DNA of 56,293 bases, taken from assembly GCA_964445085.1 (NCBI GenBank), contig CAYUJV010000003.1:1-56293 (forward strand). The letters are read 5' to 3'. Below are positions 43,870 to 51,900 of the stretch, piece after piece. The notes under the pieces are model-generated. The model worked only from the letters and a program-made list of their open reading frames with translations. It searched no databases and was not told where the DNA came from. Positions within the stretch are counted from its first letter, which is position 1; the number at the start of each line of letters is the position of its first letter. The position numbers were made by a program, and so were the translations under genes. Source of the DNA: Thiobacter sp964445085. GTDB taxonomy: Bacteria; Pseudomonadota; Gammaproteobacteria; Burkholderiales; Thiobacteraceae.

Positions 43870-44677
43870 CGTCCTCGCGCGCCCAGAACAGGCGGTCCGG
43901 CAAGTACTGGCCCATGCCCGGACGGAAGCCGGCCTTGAGGCTGCGCCACGTGAAATCCTGGGCATCCTTCACCGCTTCGACGATGTCCAGTCCCTGGGCG
44001 ATGGCGGCGGCGGCGGCGGAGGCCAGGGTGCAGCCGGAGCCGTGGTAGCTGCCGGGCAGGCGCGGCCATTTGTCGCTGGCGATGATGCCGGACTCGCCGT
44101 AGAGGGTGTTCACGACCTGGGGGCTCTGCTCATGGGTGCCGGTGATCAGGACATATTCGCAGCCCATGGCGACGAGCCGGGCCGCGCACTCGTCCAGCGA
44201 CGGCGCGTCATCCTCGTTGGCCTCGTCCGTCGCCAGACGGCGTGCCTCCATGCTGTTGGGGGTGATCAAGGTGGTCTGCGGCACGATCATTTCCAGCAGC
44301 GCGGACGCCATGTCCTCGGTCGCCAGCTCGTCGCCCCGGCCCGAGGCGAGCACCGGATCCAGGATCAGCGGCACATCCGGATAGTCGGAAACGATCTCGG
44401 CGATGGCGGCGATGTTCTCCACGCTGCCCAGCATGCCGATCTTGAACGCAGCCACCGGCATGTCCTCCAGCACCGCGCGCGCCTGGTCGGCGACCCATTC
44501 CGAGTCGATGGCCAGGACGCCGTCGACACCCATGGTGTCCTGGACCGTGAGCGCGGTCAGCACCGAAAGCGGGTGGCAGCCCATGGCGGCCAGCGTCAGG
44601 ATGTCGGCCTGGATGCCGGCGCCGCCGGACGGGTCGCTCGCGGCGAAGGTGAGAACGATGGGGGGGGTGTCGGCCAT
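43853..44677 (-). CDS. thiD: Hydroxymethylpyrimidine/phosphomethylpyrimidine kinase
   Basis: 274 residues. Phosphorylates HMP twice to HMP pyrophosphate, the partner substrate of ThiE. Ribokinase-like fold with AASDPSGGAGIQADI at the N-terminus, LILDPVLASGRGDEL in the middle and the catalytic anion hole SYHGSGCTLASAAAAA near the end. First gene of the thiD-thiE-hemL set, divergent from rubredoxin. No TPP riboswitch-like sequence is apparent in the 104-base leader. Confidence 0.95.
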   Translation of the reverse strand: MADTPPIVLTFAASDPSGGAGIQADILTLAAMGCHPLSVLTALTVQDTMGVDGVLAIDSEWVADQARAVLEDMPVAAFKIGMLGSVENIAAIAEIVSDYPDVPLILDPVLASGRGDELATEDMASALLEMIVPQTTLITPNSMEARRLATDEANEDDAPSLDECAARLVAMGCEYVLITGTHEQSPQVVNTLYGESGIIASDKWPRLPGSYHGSGCTLASAAAAAIAQGLDIVEAVKDAQDFTWRSLKAGFRPGMGQYLPDRLFWAREDDESGN

Positions 44678-44781
44678 GTCGGGTTGGGCTGGCGCTGCGG
44701 TGGCCGCGCCAGGCAGCCGGTATCTCCCGCGCGCGATGACGGGTAAAATTGCATTTTAACTTACATTCACTCCCTGTTCCC

Positions 44782-44964
44782 ATGAGCAACGACCAGCCCT
44801 ACCGCACCTACATGTGCCTGATCTGCGGTTTCATCTACGACGAAGAGCAAGGCAGGCCGGAAGACGGCATCGCGCCCGGCACCCGCTGGGAGGACATCCC
44901 GCCCAACTGGACCTGCCCTGACTGCGGCGCGCGCAAGGATGACTTCGAGCTGATCGAAATCTAG
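44782..44964 (+). CDS. Rubredoxin
   Basis: 60 residues from ATG 44782; an earlier in-frame start at 44749 lies in the promoter region and would add eleven unusual residues. Two iron ligand pairs, MCLICGF and CPDCGARK, are spaced as in rubredoxins, with the conserved YDEEQG, GTRWEDIP and DDFE. A one-electron carrier, probably for oxidative stress or a monooxygenase. Its TAG stop is part of the CTAG at which an inverted-repeat element begins. Confidence 0.95.
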   Translation: MSNDQPYRTYMCLICGFIYDEEQGRPEDGIAPGTRWEDIPPNWTCPDCGARKDDFELIEI

Positions 44965-45090
44965 GGAAACTCTGCAAACGCACTGCGCAGCCCGTCTGCC
45001 CGCCTGCGATGCTCGCTGTACCGCCTTGCGCAGGTGCGCTTCCCGGCGTGCAGCCGGGCTTGCTCGCGACCTTTTGCAGAGTTTCCCCAG
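44961..45090 (+). repeat. MITE-like inverted-repeat element, copy 2
   Basis: 130 bases, collinear with copy 1 (37372-37500) read in reverse complement and similar throughout, with a few differences by eye. Terminal repeats are GGAAACTCTGCAAA/TTTGCAGAGTTTCC: relative to copy 1 both arms changed at the same position, so pairing is kept. Left flank CTAG, right flank CCAG. It starts at the TAG stop codon of rubredoxin, in the same orientation relative to the gene as copy 1. Confidence 0.85.
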
Positions 45091-45115
45091 GCTGCGCCGT
45101 TGAAACTTCGCCGCA

Positions 45116-45151
45116 TATGACGGCCGCACGCGGCAGCTTCGGGCCGTCATA
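45116..45151. other. Stem-loop downstream of the repeat element
   Basis: TATGACGGCC (45116-45125) and GGCCGTCATA (45142-45151) form a perfect ten-base-pair stem around a 16-base interior that can pair further. There is no T-run, so it is not a standard terminator. It may be a processing site or an operator in the spacer upstream of pilG. Confidence 0.5.
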
Positions 45152-45224
45152 ATTCCCTTCAAGAATCCCCCTGGCCTGCCGATACCTGCTCTTACCGCCC
45201 CTCCTGCCCCGGACAGAGAGGGAG

Positions 45225-45240
45225 TGGCATGGAAATTGCC
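45225..45240 (+). promoter_or_regulatory. Predicted sigma-54 promoter upstream of pilG
   Basis: TGGCATGGAAATTGCC fits the sigma-54 consensus with GG-N10-GC and a full TTGC. With its flanks it is a perfect inverted repeat, GTGGCA-N7-TGCCAC. The expected start is about 137 bases before the pilG GTG. A separate sigma-70-like promoter lies at 45306-45333. Confidence 0.55.
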
Positions 45241-45305
45241 ACGCATTAGCGAAAATGCCGGTGGAGCTTAGGTACAAAACCTCTGGTAATTGGTGAGAAA
45301 AGAGC

Positions 45306-45333
45306 TTTACGGAGCTTGTTTTTCTTATACAAT
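45306..45333 (+). promoter_or_regulatory. Predicted sigma-70-type promoter of the pilG operon
   Basis: TTTACG (45306-45311) and TACAAT (45328-45333) are 16 bases apart in an A+T-rich patch, about 55 bases before the pilG start. The -10 has five of six consensus bases. Confidence 0.5.
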
Positions 45334-45388
45334 GCCCAGGCAGTGCCTAGCTACGGAAGTAACATAACGAGAATCCGTTGGGGGTCGT

Positions 45389-45796
45389 GTGGCTGAGACA
45401 AACAATTTGGCGGGCATCAAGGTCATGGTGATCGACGACAGCAACACCATTCGTCGCAGCGCCGAGATTTTCCTGGTTCAGGCAGGTTGCGAAGTGATCC
45501 TCGCCGAGGACGGCTTCGACGCCATGGCCAAGATCGCCGATCATCAACCGGATCTGATTTTCGTCGACATCATGATGCCGCGTCTGGACGGTTACCAGAC
45601 CTGCATGCTGATCAAGAAGAACCAGCGCTTCCAGCGCACGCCGGTGATCATGCTGTCGAGCAAGGACGGCCTGTTCGACCGCGTACGCGGGCGCATGGTC
45701 GGCTCCGACGAATATCTGACCAAGCCCTTTACGAAAGACAGTCTGCTGCAGGCGGTGAGAAAGCATGCTCTTGCCAGCCCGGCGGCGGCCGCGTAA
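45389..45796 (+). CDS. pilG: Twitching motility response regulator PilG
   Basis: 135 residues, a single CheY-like receiver domain: VMVIDDSNTIRRSAEIFL, phosphoacceptor Asp in IFVDIMMPRLDGYQ, then IMLSSKDGLFDRVRG and the conserved Lys in YLTKPFTKD. The start is a GTG at 45389 with a strong GGGGG site eight bases upstream. PilG is phosphorylated by the ChpA/PilL kinase and promotes pilus extension. First gene of the chemosensory operon pilGHIJ-chpA. Confidence 0.93.
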   Translation: MAETNNLAGIKVMVIDDSNTIRRSAEIFLVQAGCEVILAEDGFDAMAKIADHQPDLIFVDIMMPRLDGYQTCMLIKKNQRFQRTPVIMLSSKDGLFDRVRGRMVGSDEYLTKPFTKDSLLQAVRKHALASPAAAA

Positions 45797-45821
45797 TTCA
45801 AGTTAGCGAAGGACGAGAGAA

Positions 45822-46187
45822 ATGCCGATTAGCAAAGTCATGGTTGTCGACGACTCCCCCACCGAACGCCACTTCCTGAGCGAAATCCTGACCAAACAGG
45901 GTTATCAGGTGATCATGGCCGAAAGCGGCGAAGAAGCCATGGAAAAGGCCAAGGTGCAAAAGCCCGACCTGATTCTGATGGACGTGGTCATGCCCGGCCT
46001 CAACGGCTTCCAGGCCACCCGCGCCATCACCAAGGATGACGCGACCAAGCACATCCCGGTGATCATGTGCACCTCCAAGGGCCAGGAAACCGATAAGGTC
46101 TGGGGCATGCGCCAGGGCGCGCGCGATTACCTCGTCAAGCCCGTCAACCAGGACGAGCTGCTGCGCAAGATCGCGGCGCTCGGCTGA
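45822..46187 (+). CDS. pilH: Twitching motility response regulator PilH
   Basis: 121 residues, CheY-like: KVMVVDDSPTERHFLSEIL, phosphoacceptor in ILMDVVMPGLNGFQAT, then VIMCTSKGQETDKVWGMRQG and YLVKPVNQDELL. In the Pil-Chp system PilH acts against PilG, serving as phosphate sink or promoting retraction. It follows pilG by 25 bases and precedes pilI by 24 bases. Confidence 0.93.
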   Translation: MPISKVMVVDDSPTERHFLSEILTKQGYQVIMAESGEEAMEKAKVQKPDLILMDVVMPGLNGFQATRAITKDDATKHIPVIMCTSKGQETDKVWGMRQGARDYLVKPVNQDELLRKIAALG

Positions 46188-46211
46188 CCCGACGCTTAGG
46201 CAAGCCCGCCC

Positions 46212-46727
46212 ATGGCCCGCAAAACCAGTCTCAGGGAGTTCCAGGAAGGAGTCGTCGCGCGCCTGCAAAACGCGGTCGCGGCGGGCGCGTCGGCCGTCTC
46301 CTCCAAGGTCGGCGTCCAGGTCGGCAACGACCGCTGGCTCGTGAATCTGTCCGACGTGAGCGAGGTGATTCCCCTGCCGCAGCTGACGGCGGTGCCGCTG
46401 ACCAAGCGCTGGTTCAACGGCGTCGCCAACGTGCGCGGCGTGCTCTATGGCGTGGTGGACTTCTCCGACTACCTGGGCGGAGAGCCGACCCAGGTCAGCA
46501 TGGACAGCCGGCTGCTGCTGATCCATCCCCGTTACGGCGTGAACGCCGGCTTGGTCGTGCGCCAGATGCTCGGCCTGAAAAACCCCGAGCAGCTGCAGCT
46601 GGTGGAAGGCCGCGAGCTGCCGGAGTGGGTGGCCGCCGAATACATGGATGCGGACGGCGCGGTCTGGAAGGAATTGAAGATGCAAGGGCTGGTTGCCCAG
46701 GCGGAATTTCTGACCGTCGGGGTCTGA
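46212..46727 (+). CDS. pilI: Chemotaxis adaptor PilI (CheW domain)
   Basis: 171 residues, one CheW-type domain (about 35-170) with VGNDRWLVNLSDVSEVIPL, the region WFNGVANVRGVLYGVVDFSD and the late segment SRLLLIHPRYGVNAGLVV. It couples the receptor PilJ to the kinase ChpA. The N-terminal 30 residues are helical and basic. Ordinary member of the operon. Confidence 0.92.
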   Translation: MARKTSLREFQEGVVARLQNAVAAGASAVSSKVGVQVGNDRWLVNLSDVSEVIPLPQLTAVPLTKRWFNGVANVRGVLYGVVDFSDYLGGEPTQVSMDSRLLLIHPRYGVNAGLVVRQMLGLKNPEQLQLVEGRELPEWVAAEYMDADGAVWKELKMQGLVAQAEFLTVGV

Positions 46728-46801
46728 TCGAACACACGAGCGAGAAGCCCGCGTGAAGGCGGGACGAAGGCAACATTGGGATCAAGGAACGGAGACTGAC
46801 A

Positions 46802-48919
46802 ATGGCACTGTTCAAGAAAAAATCGGGCAAGAGTGACAAGAAAGGCGGCGGCAATGCGCTGCACACCACGCTCATCATGCAGGGTCTGCGCCGACTGTCC
46901 GGCAAGGAACCGACGCAGCTGCCGTTGATCGGGCACCTGCCGGCGGAGAAGCAGCAGCTCTACGCCGGTCTCGCCGCCCTGATCTTCATCCTGCTTGCGC
47001 TGGGCACCCTCGGCTTCAACGCCTACCTGGTCGGCAACAAGGCCGAGTACGTGGCGACCGCGACCGAGATGCAGATGCTGTCCCAGCGGCTGGCCAAGGG
47101 CGCGCAGCAGGCGGTGCTCGGAAACACCGAGGCATTCAAGCAGCTGAAGGACTCCAAGGACCGCTTCGACCACAGCCTGCGCAAGCTCGTCAACGGCGAG
47201 GGCACGCTGCCGGCCTCGCCTTCCGCCATCCAGCCCATCCTGAAGGAGCTCGATGGCACCTGGAAGAAAATGGCGGAGCAGACCGCGCTGATCCTCGGGC
47301 AGGAAAAGAGCCTCGTGGACCTGAACAAGGCGGTGGCCGCGATCAACGCCTCCAACGTGCAGATGCTGGAGCTGTCCGAGCAGGTGGTGTCCCTGATGTC
47401 CCAATCCGGCGTGGGCGTGCGCGACGTGTCCATGGCCTCGCAGCAGGTCATGCTGACGCAGCGCATGGCGAAGAACGCCAACAACCTGCTGTCCTCGGAC
47501 ACCATCGACCCCGAGGTCGCCTTCCTCCTCGGCAAGGACGCCAACACCTTCCGTGACGTGCTGCTGGGCCTGATCAACGGCAGCGACGACCTGCGGATCG
47601 CCGCGGTGAAGGACCAGGACACCAAGGAAAAGCTGAATGAGCTGAACGGCGTGTTCAAGGACTTCTACGCCAACGTCAACAGCATCCTGCAGAACATGCA
47701 GAGCCTGGTGAATGCCAAGCAGGCGGGCCGCGACATCTTCGTCGGCTCCGACAAGCTGCTGGCCGGCACCGAGAAGCTGAGCGCCGCCTACGAGGGCATT
47801 GGCCGCGTCGCCGGCCCCTGGCTCGCCGGCCTGTTCGGCATCCTGGGCATTTTCGCCGCCGTGCTGTTCGCCTGGTCGGTGGTGAACGAAGCCCGCCGCC
47901 GCGCGATGCAGAGCGAGGACGAGAACAAGCGTAACCAGGAAGCGATTCTGCGCCTGCTGAACGAAATGGGCGACCTGGCGGAAGGCGACCTGACGGTGAA
48001 GGCCTCGGTGACCGAGGACATCACCGGCGCGATCGCGGACTCCATCAACTACACCATCGACGAGCTGCGGCTGCTGGTGTCCGAGATCAACAAGGCGACC
48101 GACCAGGTGACGAACGCGACCCAGCAGGCGCAGTCGATTTCGGCGCAGCTGCTGGATGCCGCGCAGCGCCAGTCGAAGGAGATCGAGGAAACCTCCAACT
48201 CCGTGCTGCAGATGGCCGATTCCATCAACGAGGTGTCGGCGAACGCCTCCGAATCCGCCCGCGTGGCGCAGATGTCCCTGGAGGCGGCGGAAAAAGGCCA
48301 GGAGGCGGTGCAGAACCAGATTTCCGGCATGAACGAAATCCGCGAGCAGATCCAGGAGACGGCGAAACGGATCAAGCGGCTGGGCGAATCGTCCCAGGAA
48401 ATTTCCGAGATCGTGGAACTGATTTCCGACATTACCGAGCAGACCAACATCCTGGCGCTGAACGCCGCGATTCAGGCGGCGTCCGCAGGCGAGGCGGGCC
48501 GCGGCTTCACGGTGGTGGCGGAAGAGGTGCAGCGGCTGGCGGAGCGCTCCGGCGAGGCGACCAAGCAGATCGGCGCGATCGTGAAGACCATTCAGACCGA
48601 CACCCACGACGCGGTGGCGGCCATGGAAAAGAGCACGCAGGGCGTGGTCGAGGGCGCGAAGCTGTCCGACGCCGCGGGCCAGGCGCTGGCCGAGATCGGC
48701 CGCGTGTCGCGCGACCTTGCGGGTCGAATCGACACCATCTCGAACACCACGCAGACCCAGGCCGAACTGGCCAAGACCGTGGCGAAGAACATGCAGGACA
48801 TCCAGAACATCACGACCCAGACAACGGAAGGCACGAAGCAGACGGCGGTGTCCGTCGGCCAGCTGGCCAGCCTCGCGGCCGACCTGAAAGGCTCCGTGGC
48901 CGGCTTCAAGCTCTCCTGA
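46802..48919 (+). CDS. pilJ: Methyl-accepting chemotaxis protein PilJ
   Basis: 705 residues. Basic cytoplasmic tail, first membrane helix (about 54-76), a periplasmic part with two PilJ/NarX-like helical repeats (about 80-335, each starting with QMLSQRLAK- or VMLTQRMAK-like helices), second helix (about 339-362), HAMP, and the long signalling coiled coil with the hairpin tip EQTNILALNAAIQAASAGEA and GRGFTVVAEEVQRLAERS. It senses pilus contact or retraction in known systems. Preceded by a 74-base spacer with a clear GGAAC-GGAG ribosome region. Confidence 0.94.
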   Translation: MALFKKKSGKSDKKGGGNALHTTLIMQGLRRLSGKEPTQLPLIGHLPAEKQQLYAGLAALIFILLALGTLGFNAYLVGNKAEYVATATEMQMLSQRLAKGAQQAVLGNTEAFKQLKDSKDRFDHSLRKLVNGEGTLPASPSAIQPILKELDGTWKKMAEQTALILGQEKSLVDLNKAVAAINASNVQMLELSEQVVSLMSQSGVGVRDVSMASQQVMLTQRMAKNANNLLSSDTIDPEVAFLLGKDANTFRDVLLGLINGSDDLRIAAVKDQDTKEKLNELNGVFKDFYANVNSILQNMQSLVNAKQAGRDIFVGSDKLLAGTEKLSAAYEGIGRVAGPWLAGLFGILGIFAAVLFAWSVVNEARRRAMQSEDENKRNQEAILRLLNEMGDLAEGDLTVKASVTEDITGAIADSINYTIDELRLLVSEINKATDQVTNATQQAQSISAQLLDAAQRQSKEIEETSNSVLQMADSINEVSANASESARVAQMSLEAAEKGQEAVQNQISGMNEIREQIQETAKRIKRLGESSQEISEIVELISDITEQTNILALNAAIQAASAGEAGRGFTVVAEEVQRLAERSGEATKQIGAIVKTIQTDTHDAVAAMEKSTQGVVEGAKLSDAAGQALAEIGRVSRDLAGRIDTISNTTQTQAELAKTVAKNMQDIQNITTQTTEGTKQTAVSVGQLASLAADLKGSVAGFKLS

Positions 48920-48939
48920 TCCCCATCCTCTAGGCTGCC

Positions 48940-51900
48940 ATGACCACACCCTCGGATTTCGACGTCGGTCCGCTGACCTGGGTCAAGGGCGAGATCGACG
49001 CCGCCCTGGCGAAAGCCCGCGAACAGCTCACCCTGTTCGCCGGCAACACCGCCGATGCGAGCCCGCTCAAGTTCGCCCAGACCCATTTGCACCAAGTCAA
49101 GGGCGCGATCCAGATGGTCGGCCTCGACGGCCTCGCCCGCTTCTGCGAGGAAATCGAGCGCCTGCTCGCGGCACTGGAAAAGCGTGAGCTGGAAGCCGAC
49201 GGCGACCGTCTGGACCTGGTCGACCAGGGGCTGATCGCGCTCGGCAAATACCTCGACGATCTGCTTTCCGGCGCGCCCGATGTTCCCTTGCGCCTGTTCC
49301 CCACCTACAAGGCCCTGCTCGAGGCGCGCGGCGTCGATCGCATCAGCGAAGCGGACCTGTTCTTCCCCGATCTGTCGGTGCGCGCCCCGCGGCTGGCGGG
49401 CGAGCCGCCGGTGTCCGAGGACGCCTTCCCGCGCTATGTGCGCGCCGAACGCAGCAAGTATCAGAAGGGCTTGCTGCACTGGCTGCGCAATCCCGAAGAC
49501 AAGGACGCGCTGCGCCAGATGAAGGGCGCGCTCGAAGCCATCGAGGCGACGCAGACCCAGCCCGCCAACCGCACCTTCTGGTGGGACGCGGTGGCCTATC
49601 TGGATGCGCTGCTGGAGGGCGGGGTGCCCCCCGGCTTCAACGTCAAATCGCTGTGCGGCCGCATCGACCAGCAGATCCGCCGTCTCGGCGAACGCTCGAG
49701 CAAGGTCGCCGAACGCCTGCTGCGCGACGTGCTCTACCACGTCGCCCGCGCCACGCCCGCGACCGAACGCCTCGCCAGCGTGAAACAGGCCTATGAGCTG
49801 GACGCCTATGTGGCGCTGCCTGCGGCCAGCGGCCCGGCCGAGACCGAGCTCGACCGCGTGCGGCCGATCCTGCGCGAGCTGGCCGACGCCCTCGGCGCCG
49901 CCAAGGATGCCTGGCTCAAGTTCACGGCCGGCAACAAGGATGCCCTGCGCAACTTCCAGGGGCAGGCGGCGAAGCTGGCCGAGAAGGCCCGGCCCCTCGG
50001 GCACGCCGCGCTGCAGGACCTGCTCGATGGCATCTCCGCCGGCGCGGCCCAGCTCGCCGGCGGCGGCGCCTCGAACGACATGGTGGACATGGAAATGGCC
50101 ACCGCGCTGCTGCTCGCCGAGAGTGCGGTGGAGAATTTTGCCCGCCTGTCGCCGAGCTTCGTCGGCCAGGCCCATGTGCAGGGCAAGCGGCTCGCCGCCG
50201 CGCTGGCCGGCGAGTCGCTGGAGGGAATCGAGACCGTGCCGCTGCTGGACGAAATGGCGCGGCGGGCCCAGGAAAAATTGCTGCTCGCCCAGGTCGGCAC
50301 CGAAATCCAGACCAACCTGCGCCACGTCGAACAAGTGCTCGACGCCTTCTTCCGCGACCACACCAAGCGCGCGGACATCCCGGGCCTCGCGTCCTACATC
50401 GCCCAGATCGAAGGCGCGCTGCGCATTCTCGAGCTGGAGCGCGCGGCGGAGCTGCTTGGCGCCTGTCGCAACATCATCAACCAGTTTGCCGAGCCCGAAC
50501 ACGAGCCGACCCAGAGCGAGATGGAGCTGGTGGCGGAAGGCCTCTCCAGCCTGGGCTTCTACGTCGAGGCGGTGCAGCACGGCAAGAGCGATGCCTTCGA
50601 GGTGCTGGCGCCGGTGATCAAGCATTTCCCCGGATTGCGCCGGCGCGAAGAGCCGCCGCCCACGAACGTCGAGGAAGAGGCCATCGAGATGCCGGTGGCG
50701 AGCGTCGAGGAGGGCCTGGAAGACCAGAAGAAGCTGGTGCAGACCCTGTACCAGGCATGGAAGGCCGAGGCCACCGACCACAACCGCGAACAACTGCTGG
50801 CGCAGGCCAGCGCCCTGCAGCAGGACGCCGACCTGATCGACGACGCCGCGCTCAAGGACCAGGCGGGCCGCGTGCTGTCCCTGCTCAATGCCGGCGGTGG
50901 GGCGAGCGCCGAGCTCGACGCGGCCGTCGCCGCGCTCACCGCGCCCAAGGTGGCGGCGGTTGCCCCCTCGGAGGAGACGGCGCGCCTGCTCGAAGCGAGC
51001 GAAGAGGCGATCGACCGCGAGATGCTCGAGGTCTATCTGGAGGAGGCGCAGGAGGTGCTGGCGACCATCCGCGAACACCTCGCCATGGTGCGCAGCCGTC
51101 CCGATGACAACGGCGCGCTCACGACCATACGCCGCGGCTTCCATACCCTCAAGGGCTCCGGCCGCATGGTCGGCCTGACCGATCTGGGCGAGGTCGCCTG
51201 GGGCATCGAACAGACCATGAACAAGTGGCTGCAGGACGAGCGCGCGGCCACGCCCGAACTGCTGGAGATGCTGCAGCTCGCCCATGACTCCTTCGCCGGC
51301 TGGGTGGATGCGCTGAGCCGCGAGGGGCACGTCCCGGTCGAGGCGGGCCGCCTGCTCGCCATGGCCGAGGCCCTGCGCAGCGAACCGCAGGCGGAAGCCG
51401 CCCCCGTGGCCCCGATGGCCCCCGTCGTCACGGAAGCGACTGACCCCGTTGCCGTGCCCCCCGTGGAAAGCGTGGAGCTGGAGGCGCCAGCCTTCGCCCC
51501 GGCCGAGGCGGCCGAGCCCGGCTTCGAATTCGATCTGGACGGCGAAGTCGCCGAGGAGATCAGCTTCGACCTGCCCGCCGTGGAAGCCGAGGAAACCGTG
51601 GAGGCGGCAGGCCAGCCCGAAGCCGTGCCCTCGGTCGAGGAAATCACCCTGGAATGGCCGCTAGAGGCGGATGCGCCGCCGCTCGAAGCCGTCGTCGAGA
51701 CCTTGCCCGAACCGGCAGCGGCGCCCGAGCCGGTGGCCGAGACGCCGCGGCGCGAGGCGACGATTCATGAATTCCCGCTTCACGCGGCGAGCGCGCCGCG
51801 CGACATCGACGTCGGCGGCACCTTGGTGCCGGCGTCCCTGTATGACCTGTTCCTGGCGGAGGCCGCCCAGCACCTCGCCGGGCTGGACCGGGGAGTGCAG

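Noticed and set aside
44678..44781. TPP riboswitch before thiD
   Set aside because: No CTGAGA-type core or matching stems in the leader on the minus strand.
46532..48949. Minus-strand open frame of 805 codons over pilI and pilJ
   Set aside because: Antisense shadow with low-complexity Leu/Gly/His repeats; no ribosome site or family.
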